Assembly (NCBI GenBank): GCA_963746605.1
Contig: CAVVCH010000060.1
Span: forward strand, 47,498 to 111,497
Direction of reading: 5' to 3'
DNA: 64,000 nt
Source of the DNA: CAVQSS01 sp963746605
GTDB lineage: Bacteria; Desulfobacterota; RBG-13-43-22
Position numbers and translations under genes: made by a program. The notes below the pieces were generated by a model. It did no database searches. It was not told the DNA's origin and worked only from the letters and a program-made list of their open reading frames with translations. Position 1 is the first letter of the stretch; every line of letters starts with the position of its first letter. Of the stretch, positions 26,528-35,346 are shown piece after piece.

Positions 26528-27262
26528 ATGAAAAAGATCCTGGTCATCGACGATGAACAGCCCACCCTGGCCATGTTCCGGCTTTTTTTAAAGGCCTATG
26601 GATACGAAGTGCTGCTGGCGGAAAATGGGTTTCAGGGATTGGAAATCTTTCGGAAGGAAGGTCCTCCGATCGTCCTGACGGATATCAAGATGCCCGGGAT
26701 GGACGGGTTGGAGGTTCTCCGGCAGGTGAAGGAAATCGAGCCGCGGACCGAAGTGATCGTGATTTCCGGCCATGGAGACATGGACCTGGCCATGCAGGCT
26801 TTGCAGTTGAACGCCTCCGATTTTCTCAGCAAACCGGTCCAGAAATCGGAACTGGACATCGCCCTCAAACGGGCGGAGGAACGAATTGAAAAGGAGTCGG
26901 ACCAAGGCAACGAAATCCGGGTAAAACTGCGAGAGAACAACTTGGCGGTTCTGGAGGTGGAGGGCGACATCTCTTCCCGGTCGGAGCCCATTCTCAAAGA
27001 TGCCTTCCAGCAGGCCTTGGCCAAGGGAGCCCATAAATTCCTGCTTCGGTTCACCGGAAAAACTTCCGTGAACAGCGCCGGGGTGGCCGTCATCATCCAG
27101 CTTTTGCTGGAAGCCCATCGCGGTTCGGTTCCGGTGGCGATCTGCGGTCTGTCACCGAACTTTAAAAAATTATTCGAAATGGTAGGAGTAAACAACTATG
27201 CCCGCTCTTTTGAACAGGAAGAGGAAGCCCTGCGGTATCTGGCCGGCGTCTCGGAGGCTTAG
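26528..27262 (+). CDS. Response regulator with C-terminal STAS domain (REC-STAS)
   Basis: This 244-residue cytoplasmic protein has a complete receiver domain (ILVIDDEQPTLAMFRLFLKA, acceptor Asp in IVLTDIKMPGMDG, VISGHGDM, SKPVQKSEL) at 1-125. An anti-sigma-factor-antagonist-like STAS domain follows at about 135-240 (KTSVNSAGVAVIIQLL, ICGLSPNFKKLFEMVGV). In the STAS loop Asn-Ser-Ala-Gly replaces the classical Asp-Ser-Ser-Gly, keeping the Ser that is phosphorylated in SpoIIAA. There is no DNA-binding domain, so output should be protein-protein. It follows the kinase directly. Confidence 0.92.
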   Translation: MKKILVIDDEQPTLAMFRLFLKAYGYEVLLAENGFQGLEIFRKEGPPIVLTDIKMPGMDGLEVLRQVKEIEPRTEVIVISGHGDMDLAMQALQLNASDFLSKPVQKSELDIALKRAEERIEKESDQGNEIRVKLRENNLAVLEVEGDISSRSEPILKDAFQQALAKGAHKFLLRFTGKTSVNSAGVAVIIQLLLEAHRGSVPVAICGLSPNFKKLFEMVGVNNYARSFEQEEEALRYLAGVSEA

Positions 27263-27872
27263 AGAACCGGCGGTCCGGTTCCCGGTCGCGGGGAAAACCG
27301 AAGGGACCGGGGGAGGCAAACACCTGGTCTGCCTGATCCTGTTAGCCGGCCTGCTCCTGGTTCTTCCCCGGCCCCTGGCGGCCGCGGACAAAAGCCTGCC
27401 CTACGTGGGGTCCGTGCTCCCCCGCTTTCAGATGGAAACCCCGTCCGATGAAACGGATAAGAAATACCTGGGATTAGGGAAAGGCGGGAAATTCACCCTT
27501 CAGCAGGTGCAGGGACAGATCCTCCTGGTGGAGATTATCGGGGTTTATTGCCCGCAATGCCACAAACAGGCCCCCGGGTTCAACCGCCTTTTTCAACAGA
27601 TACAGAAAGACCCCCGGCTGGGTCCGAGGGTCAGGATGCTGGCCGTCGCCGCCGGCGGATCGGCCACGGAGCTCGGCTACGTGAAACAGGAATTCCCCAT
27701 TCCCTTCCCGATCATTAAAGATACCCAATATGAAATCCATAAACTGCTGGGGGAACCCCGGACCCCTTTCACCATGCTGATCGACCGGAAAGGTAAAGTC
27801 CTGTTCACCCATCTCGGCATTATCGAGGATATGGAATCCTTCTTTAATAAAATCGCCGCTCTGGTGCCCTGA
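27198..27872 (+). CDS. TlpA-like periplasmic thioredoxin-fold protein
   Basis: The mature part has a thioredoxin fold of the TlpA/AhpC-TSA group: FTLQQVQGQILLVEIIGVYC, active site YCPQCHKQAPGFNRLF, and the cis-Pro region GEPRTPFTMLIDRKGKVLFT. A hydrophobic export segment (LVCLILLAGLLLVLPRPLAA) precedes it. The start is unclear. ATG 27198 lies inside the REC-STAS gene, and no ATG, GTG or TTG follows before the signal segment. GGGGGAGG near 27310 stands seven bases ahead of a CTG that would begin exactly at the signal peptide. It probably reduces or relays disulfides in the periplasm alongside the MauE-like protein. Confidence 0.85.
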   Translation: MPALLNRKRKPCGIWPASRRLREPAVRFPVAGKTEGTGGGKHLVCLILLAGLLLVLPRPLAAADKSLPYVGSVLPRFQMETPSDETDKKYLGLGKGGKFTLQQVQGQILLVEIIGVYCPQCHKQAPGFNRLFQQIQKDPRLGPRVRMLAVAAGGSATELGYVKQEFPIPFPIIKDTQYEIHKLLGEPRTPFTMLIDRKGKVLFTHLGIIEDMESFFNKIAALVP

Positions 27873-27897
27873 TCGGAACAGAACGGAAAACCGTTTA

Positions 27898-29625
27898 ATG
27901 GGGCTTTCGAAAATGTCAGGGGAAGCACCGTGGCAGGAGACGGCCGATCGGTATTTTCACCTCCTGACGGACCTGTTCCGGGAGGTAGAGAAGTTTCGGG
28001 AACCGGCCCAGAAGCTGGAGGCTCTGCTGTTGGTCTTGCTGGGTTCCCTCGGAGCTTCCTGCGGCTTCCTTTGGACTCGGGAGAGCTCATCCGGTCGGGA
28101 ACATTGGATCGACCGGGGGATTCCTCCGGCGGAAGCTGAAAATTGGAAAACCCTTCTCCCCGGGTTCCTCCGGGATCTCCAGCCGCCGACGCAAACCGGC
28201 AGCTCCTCTCTTTTTTTCGTTCGAATGACCGACCCCCATTCCCGCCCCCGGACTGTCCCACAGAACGACAGTATAAGCCTGATACTCCATTGGGGATCGG
28301 GTCAACAGTTCCAGGGTTTTTTAGGACTGGGGAAGTTGCTCCGGGGCGGGGACTATACCGCCGAAGATCAAGAACTGTTGCTGGGGTTGGTTTATAATTT
28401 TTTGTCGCGGGAAGGGGGGCCATCGGTCGGGGCGGCCGAAAAGTCGCGCCGGATGGACCTGGACGAGGCCCGGGAGGAAATCCGGGAACTGCGCCGGCAA
28501 ATGGAGAACCTGGACTCCGAACAGCAACGACGGATTTTCTATCTAAAAACCCTTTACGATATCTCTTCGGAACTGGCCGCCCAGCAAGATCCGGCCAAGA
28601 TGCTGGAGGAGTTCCTGCTGATGGTCATGGGGGCCTTCGGGTATGAGCAAGGGTTTATCCAGGCCTTCGATCAGGCCTCCAATCGGACCTGGACCTCGCA
28701 CCGGGGATTGGGTCCCAGGGGACCCGAACCCCTTTCTCCCGAGAACTTGATGGGCCTGGCCCGACCGGAGGATCTCTCCGGGAATAGCCCGTCGCTTAAG
28801 GCCCTTCTGTCTTCCGAGATCGACCGGACGGCCGGGTTTAGCTCCCCGTTTATCAAGGGACTGTTTTATTACTTCTCGCTCCCCGTCCCCGAGGGCGTCT
28901 GCGGGGTCCTGGGATTGGGAGGCAAGATTACCTCCCGGGAGATCACCCGGGCCGAACAGGAACTCCTCCAAACGCTGATTTCCCATCTTCTGGCGTCCCT
29001 TTCCAAAGTCAACTACTCGGAAAAAGTTCTGCGATTGAATCGGGACCTGGAGGAAAGGAATGCCCGGCTGGAAGATACCCTGAAGGAGTTGGTTCGCAGC
29101 CGGTCGCGGATCGAGGTTCTGGAAAAGGCCAAGGCTCAGATCCGCTCGGTTATTCGTAAGGAGCTGGAGAGAACGCGGCGCGTATCCCTGGCCGATGTGC
29201 TGTTCATCCTCGTTTTGGGTAGTCTGCTGGGTTTGATCTACAACCTGGCCAACCCCGGCGGAATATCGATTTTTTCCCAGTACTGGATACGGGATCCGAT
29301 TCCCCGCCTGGCGCCGGCCCAGGCCAAAGCGGTCTACGACGCGGGAACGGCCCGATTCATCGATGCCCGGCCGGAACATTTATTCCGGCAGCGTCGCATC
29401 CAAGGGGCCCTTAATCTGCCCTTAACCCTGTTCGATTTCGTTTACCTGATGAAACTCTCTCAGACGCCGCCGGACCAAAATTTGGTCGTCTACGGCCGGA
29501 ATGTCAGCCGGCGCTACGATCTGGAAGTCGGCTTGAAATTACGATCCAAGGGGCATACCCGGATCACCATCCTGAACGGAGACCTGGAGGCCTGGCGTCG
29601 ATCCGGCCTTCCTTTGGAACCATGA
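27898..29625 (+). CDS. GAF-GAF-coiled coil-TM-rhodanese protein, rhodanese Cys missing
   Basis: This 575-residue protein has two GAF-like domains (about 15-180 and 215-370), separated and followed by coiled coils (LDEAREEIRELRRQMENL; LNRDLEERNARLEDTLKEL). One transmembrane helix follows (ADVLFILVLGSLLGLIYNLA, about 425-447), preceded by Arg/Lys. A C-terminal rhodanese domain (about 465-575: AVYDAGTARFIDARPEHLF, then NLVVYGRNVSRRYDLEVGL) ends it. By the positive-inside rule the GAF part is cytoplasmic and the rhodanese periplasmic. The catalytic loop has Gly where the active Cys should be, so sulfur transfer is not expected and sensing is more likely. Its stop overlaps the next start (ATGA, 29622). 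Confidence 0.82.
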   Translation: MGLSKMSGEAPWQETADRYFHLLTDLFREVEKFREPAQKLEALLLVLLGSLGASCGFLWTRESSSGREHWIDRGIPPAEAENWKTLLPGFLRDLQPPTQTGSSSLFFVRMTDPHSRPRTVPQNDSISLILHWGSGQQFQGFLGLGKLLRGGDYTAEDQELLLGLVYNFLSREGGPSVGAAEKSRRMDLDEAREEIRELRRQMENLDSEQQRRIFYLKTLYDISSELAAQQDPAKMLEEFLLMVMGAFGYEQGFIQAFDQASNRTWTSHRGLGPRGPEPLSPENLMGLARPEDLSGNSPSLKALLSSEIDRTAGFSSPFIKGLFYYFSLPVPEGVCGVLGLGGKITSREITRAEQELLQTLISHLLASLSKVNYSEKVLRLNRDLEERNARLEDTLKELVRSRSRIEVLEKAKAQIRSVIRKELERTRRVSLADVLFILVLGSLLGLIYNLANPGGISIFSQYWIRDPIPRLAPAQAKAVYDAGTARFIDARPEHLFRQRRIQGALNLPLTLFDFVYLMKLSQTPPDQNLVVYGRNVSRRYDLEVGLKLRSKGHTRITILNGDLEAWRRSGLPLEP

Positions 29626-30104
29626 AATCTTCCATCTGGATTCGTTTTTTCACCCATCCGTTGGTCGCCCTGGTCTTTCGGCTTTATCTGGGGGGTCTGT
29701 TCATCTATGCCAGTTTATATAAAATCAATTACACCTCCGAGTTCGCGGAAACGATCGCGAGTTATCAACTGGTGCCCTACTGGGGGGTGAACCTGCTGGC
29801 CGTCATCCTGCCCTGGATCGAGCTGATTTCCGGGATTCTGCTGATCATCGGTATCCGGACGCGCACGGTCTCCGCGGTCATCGGCTGCCTGCTGATCCTT
29901 TTCACCCTGGGCATCCTCTACAACTTGGCGCTGGGGTCCGAGATCAGCTGCGGGTGCTTCCAGTCGCTGGATGACCCCATCAGCGGCTGGACCGTGTTGC
30001 GGGACCTGGTTTGGCTGGCCATGGCCGTCCAGGTATTCTTTTTTGACCAGACCTTTCATCTGGAAAGACGGTATATCCCGTCGATCAAGGAAATCCAAGA
30101 ATGA
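29622..30104 (+). CDS. MauE/DoxX-family membrane protein
   Basis: This 160-residue protein has four hydrophobic helices: LVFRLYLGGLFIYASLYKI, WGVNLLAVILPWIELISGIL, VSAVIGCLLILFTLGILYN and DLVWLAMAVQVFFF. SEISCGCFQSLDD lies between the third and fourth. The Cys-x-Cys motif is typical of the MauE/DoxX branch, which works in disulfide or thiol chemistry of periplasmic proteins (MauE is needed for methylamine dehydrogenase maturation). It is coupled by ATGA overlaps to the rhodanese protein before it and the lipoprotein after it, so the three products are probably made in step. Confidence 0.9.
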   Translation: MKSSIWIRFFTHPLVALVFRLYLGGLFIYASLYKINYTSEFAETIASYQLVPYWGVNLLAVILPWIELISGILLIIGIRTRTVSAVIGCLLILFTLGILYNLALGSEISCGCFQSLDDPISGWTVLRDLVWLAMAVQVFFFDQTFHLERRYIPSIKEIQE

Positions 30105-30436
30105 AAACGCTAAACCGTGTGCCCTTGGGTTTCCTGGCCTTGGTCCTGCTTTGCTTCGGGGGGTGCGGTGAAGCGGACGGCCTGGAAGGGCGCTATCGGG
30201 CTGAATTCCAGGATAAGACCCAGCTCCAGGTGATCACCCTGGAGTTGGGAAGGACCGGCCAGGGGACCTGGAAGACCGGAGGAGACCAGGTTTCTTTCAA
30301 ATGGGAGGTCAGGGGGGCGGAGGTCCGCCTGCACACCCGGGAGGGAGGGGTGCTCGCCGGCAGGGTAGGAAACAACACCATTGATCTGCAGCTTCCGGGA
30401 ATGCCTTCCCTGACTTTTAATAAAATGGCCCGCTGA
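30101..30436 (+). CDS. Small lipoprotein of unknown function
   Basis: This 111-residue protein has a lipoprotein signal (LGFLALVLLCFGGCGEADG, lipobox Cys near residue 24). A short beta-rich domain follows: LEGRYRAEFQDKTQLQVITL, then TWKTGGDQVSFKWEV and NNTIDLQLPGMPSLTFNK. The alternating pattern resembles small lipocalin-like domains, but no family is recognised with confidence. Its ATG overlaps the MauE stop. It ends the cluster; the 287 bases after it hold no supported gene. Confidence 0.82.
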   Translation: MKTLNRVPLGFLALVLLCFGGCGEADGLEGRYRAEFQDKTQLQVITLELGRTGQGTWKTGGDQVSFKWEVRGAEVRLHTREGGVLAGRVGNNTIDLQLPGMPSLTFNKMAR

Positions 30437-30723
30437 TCGGGCTGATCATTCCATCACCCCGGCGGGAAGGAGGAATTCGGGGTCTCGGACAGCGGTCCGT
30501 CGGAGAAGCCCAGAGGCCTTAAAACAGTTCTGAGTCCCCTGGAAAATCCCCGGTCGATGACCGGCGGCCTCGAATAAGGCCGGACCATGCTTATCTGCAG
30601 AGACGGAAAATTACCATCGAAAGGTCCATGGATCGAAAACTTGAAAACCGCCAGGTCCAAAAATTCTGGCCATTACCCTTCAATTGACCAGCAACCTCAA
30701 GGTATTGCCGAAAGGAGCCTCTC

Positions 30724-31610
30724 ATGGAACTGAGTTCGGATCTGGTCGGAACGGCGCTGAAACCTTACCTTCGGGAAGTCACCTGGCGGGAGACCATGAA
30801 TTATGCCGCCGCCGTGGGGGATGACAATCCCTGGTATTTTGACGACGAGCAGGGATCCGGGGATTGTCGCCCCACCCCTATTCAGCGTGGCCGTTACCTG
30901 GCCCATCCTGGAGCGGATCTGGGAGTTTATCGACACCGACCGGTTCCCGCCGGAGGTGCTTCTCACCCAGGTCCACTACACCGAACACCTGGTCTTTCAT
31001 CGCCCTCTTAGACCCGGCGATCGCTTGACCGTACAGGGGAAGATCGCCGCCGTTCTGCCCCACCGGGCCGGGACCCGGGTGGTGATTCGCTTTGAGGCTT
31101 GGACCGGGAGGGGCAACGGGTTTTTACCGAGCATACCGGGGCCTTGATGCGGGGGGTAGCCTGCACCGGGGGCGGGCAGGGGGAGGAGGCCCTCCCGGTG
31201 GTCCCTTCCGGTCCGGAAGAGGACCGGCCCCTCTGGGAAACGACCCTGCCTATCGACCCCCTGCGGCCTTTCCTCTACGACGGCTGCGCCAACATCTTTT
31301 TCCCCATCCACACCTCGAGAGCTTCGCCCACCAGGTCGGGCTGCCCGGGATCATCCTCCAGGGAACCGCCACCCTGGCCCTGGCCGCCCGGGAGATCCTC
31401 AACCAAGAGGCCGGAATGGATCCTCGGAGGCTCCAGGCCTTCTCCGGCCGCTTTACCGGGATGGTCATGCCCGGAACCTCGATCCGGGTCCGACTGGTGG
31501 GGAAAACCCCCCGGCCCGAGGGGACCGATCTGCATTTTGTCGTCCACAACGCGGAAGGTCAGCAGGCGATCAGTAAAGGCTACGCCTTCATAAAAAAGGA
31601 GGAAATATGA
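30724..31610 (+). CDS. Double-hotdog MaoC-like dehydratase (about three frameshifts)
   Basis: Segments in three frames line up as one protein of about 295 residues: LSSDLVGTALKPYLREVTWR and YAAAVGDDNPWYFDDE; then PPLFSVAVTWPILERIWEF and HLVFHRPLRPGDRLTVQGKI; then LRPFLYDGCANIFFPIHT; then FAHQVGLPGIILQGTATLAL, FSGRFTGMVMPGTSIRVRL. These are an N-terminal FAS1/MaoC-type hotdog and a C-terminal MaoC hotdog. The expected Asp/His pair appears as NIFFPIHTD-like and FAHQVGLPG. Breaks fall near 30850-30865, 31115 and 31310. It probably hydrates an enoyl-CoA. AAAGGAG precedes ATG 30724 and the stop overlaps the ligase ATG. Confidence 0.75.
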
Positions 31611-33312
31611 CCACCCCTTTCGTTAGACTCCCCTTGGTCAATTCCTATATCGAGCACTGGGCGAAAATTTTTCCGGATAAGCCGGCCATGATCCAGCACG
31701 AGGACGGCAAGACCGTATCCTATAAACGGTTTCTTTCCCTGATCGACTTCTTCGCCCTCCGCCTGCTGGATATGGGCGTCCGGGAAGGAGACCGCGTGGC
31801 CACCCAACTGGTGTTGATCCCGGAACACCTGATGCTCATGTATGCCTGTTTCAAGATCGGGGCCATTGTTTCCCCCCTGGATTTGCGCCTCAAGGAGGAA
31901 GAGGTCGTCCGGGACCTGAACAAGATCAACCCCAAGGTCTTTTTCTTCCTGGGACAGACCCCGGTCCGCGATTTCCGTCAGGTCGGCCAGGCGGTTAAGG
32001 CGCACTGTCCTTCCGTCGAATTTCTGATCCAATTTACGGCCGACCCGAAGCCCGGGGAACTCCTGGACGGGGCCTGGTCGATCACCGGGATGATGGACAA
32101 AAAGAAGCTCCTGGCCTTGAAAATCAAGAACCTCTTCACCCGGAGGCTGGAAAAGGCCTACGGACGGGTCCAACCCCGGACCCCGGCTTTGATCATCTAT
32201 ACCACCGGGACGACCGGCGATCCCAAGCCGGCCCTGCTCTGCCATGAGAACATCATCACCCAGAACGAAATCCTGGCCCGGGGATTGGACGTGGGCCTGG
32301 GCAGCGACCTGCGTATTCTGATCAACCTGCCTCCCAGCCATGTGGGCTGTCTGACCGAGTGCTTCATGACCACCATGGCCCTGGGGGGCACGACCATCCT
32401 GCTGCGGATCTTTGACGTCAAAATGACCCTGGAGGCTATCCAGAAACACCGGGTCAATGTCCTGGGGCAGATTCCCACCCAGTACCGGATGCTCTGGAAC
32501 CATCCGGACTATCCGAGCATTGATCTGAGCAGCCTGCGCTTCGTGGCCTATGCCGGGTCGGCGGTGGATCTGGCCTTCCTGAAAAAACTCTCCGGCATGG
32601 CCCCCCATTTCGGCACCGGCATCGGCATGACCGAAAATGCCGGCTTCGCCACCTTTACCCCGAAGGGGATCCCGCCGGAGGAGATGGTCGGCCAGGTGGG
32701 GCGGGCCTTCCCTGACCTGGCCGCGGTGACCGTCCGCAAGCCCATGAATCCGGACGGGAGCGCCGGGGAAGAGGTCCCCGACGGGGAAATCGGGGAGATC
32801 TGCTATCATCCGCCCCTGGTTTTTTTGGGGTATTACCAATGCCTCAGGAGACGGCCAAGACCATTTCCAAAGAAGGCATCCTCTATACCGGGGATCTCGG
32901 CTCCTTCAAAAACCTGGGGACTTACCGGGCCCTCTTCCTGGCCGGGAGGCGAAAGTTCGTGATCAAGCAAAAGGGCTATAACGTTTTCCCGGATGAGGTC
33001 GAAGCCCATATCGGCCGAATGCCCGGGGTGGAAGTGGCCGAAGTGGTGGGGCTGGAACACCGGCTTTTCGACGAGGGGATCTTCGCCTTTGTGCGCCCCC
33101 TTCCGGGGGCGACGCTGACCGCCGAGGAAGTGCTGGCCCACTGCCGGGAAATCGCCTCCTACAAGCGGCCCCAGCATGTGGAGCTCTGGCCCGCCGGCCG
33201 GGAATTCCCGATCACCCGCAGCACCAAGGTGGACAAGCTGGCCCTGCAAAAGCTGGCCCAACCCATCGTGGAACAACTGCGCCGGGAAGGGAAGTGGGAT
33301 GCCTCCCAGTGA
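31607..33312 (+). CDS. AMP-forming acyl-CoA ligase (one frameshift)
   Basis: The N-terminal 410 residues contain the adenylation core: IIYTTGTTGDPKPALLCHEN (phosphate loop), LPPSHVGCLTECFMTTMALG, YAGSAVDLAFLKKL, GTGIGMTENAGFATF. The frame changes at about 32838 (VFLGYYQ to EGILYTGDLGSFKNLGTYRA). The C-terminal domain follows: FLAGRRKFVIKQKGYNVFPD, then ITRSTKVDKLALQKL with the catalytic Lys. The joined product is about 568 residues. It activates a carboxylic acid to its CoA ester. AAGGAGGAAAT precedes ATG 31607, which overlaps the MaoC stop. The substrate is unknown; the location near BCR-type genes is suggestive of aromatic or cyclic acids. Confidence 0.87.
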
Positions 33313-33630
33313 GATAGCAGGGGATAAACAGCCTCGAAGGTTGCAAGTTGCTGGTTGCCGGTTTAAAAGCCTAAGCTGGTCAAATTTCTGTAGCATGCGC
33401 GTCCGGCCCGCCCGGATCAACGGCGCTGTGGGGACCGATACGTTTACCATTCCGGTAACCGTCCTGGGCCCCTCGGGATTCGGCGGTGGAAAAGTGAGTG
33501 GAAATTTGGGTCCGATCGGTGCATCCAGCGTCGTGAGCCTGGAGACCCCGGAACCTCGTTTTGTCGACCAGGCTATCGGGGCTTTCCCCCTGCATTCTTG
33601 TGTGTATCTGCCGGTGACAATTCAATAATC
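33313..33630. other. Gap without a recognisable gene
   Basis: The gap lies between the convergent ligase and permease genes. It contains a short repeat-like stretch (AAGTTGCTGGTTGCCGG near 33345). An open frame from 33430 to 33627 (TFTIPVTVLGPSGFGGGK) resembles nothing I know. No terminator hairpin with a T run was found. Confidence 0.4.
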
Positions 33631-35346
33631 CTATTTCACTTTAAACCAGACGTAGGTGATGCCGGAGATAACCACCTGGTGAAAATCATGGACCACCTGG
33701 TGGAGCAAGGCCAGACCCAGGCTGTCCAGCTCCGGTTCCTTGGCGGCCAGGAGATTGGCCGGCATCCTGATATCGGCCAGGTCCCCCACGTTCTGCCCGT
33801 AGATAATTTCCACCACCAGATCCTCCTCCACGACCTTGATCCGGAGGGCCAGGGAGTTCTCCCCGCCGGTCCGGGCGATGTGGAGAAAGATTTCTTCGCA
33901 GGCCAGTTCCAGACGTAAAACCTGATCCGAAGAAAGATCCAGCGATTCCCCAGCCTTTTGGATGTGTTCGGCCAATTGGGGCAGGTGTTCCAGACCGGCC
34001 GGAACGCGGATCGCGTAGCCCCGGTTCTCGGTCAATCGAAACAGCAGGCTGAGGACGATCGCCGCCAGGCCTCCCGCGGCCACTCCGTTGTCCAGAAAAA
34101 CCCCCAGGGAAATGGGAAAGAGGTCCGGGAAAAATTTTCCGGATTCGGCCACCAGTCCGATGCAGACCGACACGCCGACCAGCAGGCCGGTGCGATGGTT
34201 GATCCCGTGGGAGAAGACCAGCTCCAGGCCGGTCGGCAGCATCATGGCCGCCAGTCCCATGAGAAACCCGCCGAAGACCGGGGTGGGCAGGTTGACCAGG
34301 AACACGCTGATCTTGGGGGAGAAGGGGAGGGCGATCAGCAGCAGGGCGCCGCAGAAGCCGACGCTGCGGCTGGCCACGCCGGTCACCTTCTGGACGGAAA
34401 TATTTTCCGAATAGGTTTCATTGGGCACGGTGCCCAGCAGTCCGCTGAAAATATTGCCCAGGGAGTCGGCGTACATGGTTCCCTGGACGACATCGTAATT
34501 GATCGGCCGCGGCCGGCGGTGGGCGATCTGCTGCACGGCCATGCTGTTCCCGATGGCCTGGACCCCGTTGATCATGGTCAACACGGCCATGGCCCCGAAC
34601 ACCGGGAGATGCTCCGTTCTCAGATCCAGGGTCAGCCCGGGCCAGGTCCCCTGGAAGGAACCCAGCCAGGGGAAAACCATTTCGGCTTTCACGGCGGCGA
34701 ACAGCCCGAAGGCCCAGGCCGCCGCCAGCCCCGAGGTCAACCCCAGGATGGGGGACCAGACCCGCTGGTTTTTATTCCCAAACAGGGACAGACCCAACAA
34801 AACGAACAGGGTAATCAGGCCGGCCAGGAAATTTTTATAGGAGCCGTGAAAGACCTGTCCCGGCTCGCCCATCCACTCGTGCAGGCTCAAGGGAACCAGG
34901 CTCAGGACGACCAGTAGCAGGATTACGCCGCCCACCACCGGCGTGATAATATGCCGCAGGTGACGCAGGAAACGAGCCATCAGAAATTCGATGGGGGCCA
35001 CCAGGATGCTCAAGGTGGCCAGGAGGGGAAATCCCCCGGCCTTCAGGGTCGCGATGCTCCCGGCCAGGTAGGCGGCCGAACTGCCCATGAATAAGGTATA
35101 ACCCGTACCAATGGGGCCTATTTTCAGGACCTGGATCAGGGTGACCAGTCCGGAGGCCACGCCGGCGGCAAAGGAGGCAAAGAGGATATGGTCCAGCGGC
35201 GCACCGGCGGCCCGGCCGATGATCACCGGCAGGAACACGATCGAGCTGTAAATCAACAGGACATGTTGCAGGCCCATGACCAGGACCAGCCAGAGGGGAG
35301 GTTTCTCATTGACATCATACAGGATTTTATTGGACTTTTCGGCCAT
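33631..35346 (-). CDS. NCS2 nucleobase-type permease fused to an anti-sigma-kinase-like ATPase domain
   Basis: This is a 571-residue protein. Residues 1-430 are a uracil/xanthine permease of the NCS2 family with about 12-14 helices: GYTLFMGSSAAYLAGSIATL, VFGAMAVLTMINGVQAIGNS and the signature PNETYSENISVQKVTGVASR. Residues 435-571 are cytoplasmic and resemble RsbW/SpoIIAB-type HATPase domains (LACEEIFLHIARTGGENSL, DSLGLALLHQVVHDF). The N box reads Glu-Glu-x-x-x-His instead of Asn, and the first Gly box is degenerate, so the ATPase is probably impaired. A transporter whose state is read out by a partner-switching domain is the simplest inference. AAGGGG precedes the start at 35346. Confidence 0.85.
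   Translation of the reverse strand: MAEKSNKILYDVNEKPPLWLVLVMGLQHVLLIYSSIVFLPVIIGRAAGAPLDHILFASFAAGVASGLVTLIQVLKIGPIGTGYTLFMGSSAAYLAGSIATLKAGGFPLLATLSILVAPIEFLMARFLRHLRHIITPVVGGVILLLVVLSLVPLSLHEWMGEPGQVFHGSYKNFLAGLITLFVLLGLSLFGNKNQRVWSPILGLTSGLAAAWAFGLFAAVKAEMVFPWLGSFQGTWPGLTLDLRTEHLPVFGAMAVLTMINGVQAIGNSMAVQQIAHRRPRPINYDVVQGTMYADSLGNIFSGLLGTVPNETYSENISVQKVTGVASRSVGFCGALLLIALPFSPKISVFLVNLPTPVFGGFLMGLAAMMLPTGLELVFSHGINHRTGLLVGVSVCIGLVAESGKFFPDLFPISLGVFLDNGVAAGGLAAIVLSLLFRLTENRGYAIRVPAGLEHLPQLAEHIQKAGESLDLSSDQVLRLELACEEIFLHIARTGGENSLALRIKVVEEDLVVEIIYGQNVGDLADIRMPANLLAAKEPELDSLGLALLHQVVHDFHQVVISGITYVWFKVK

Noticed and set aside
33958..34917. A 319-codon plus-strand frame rich in Gln, Gly and His
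   Set aside because: It is the complement of the permease gene, and the repeated hydrophobic codons create the Gln/His bias.
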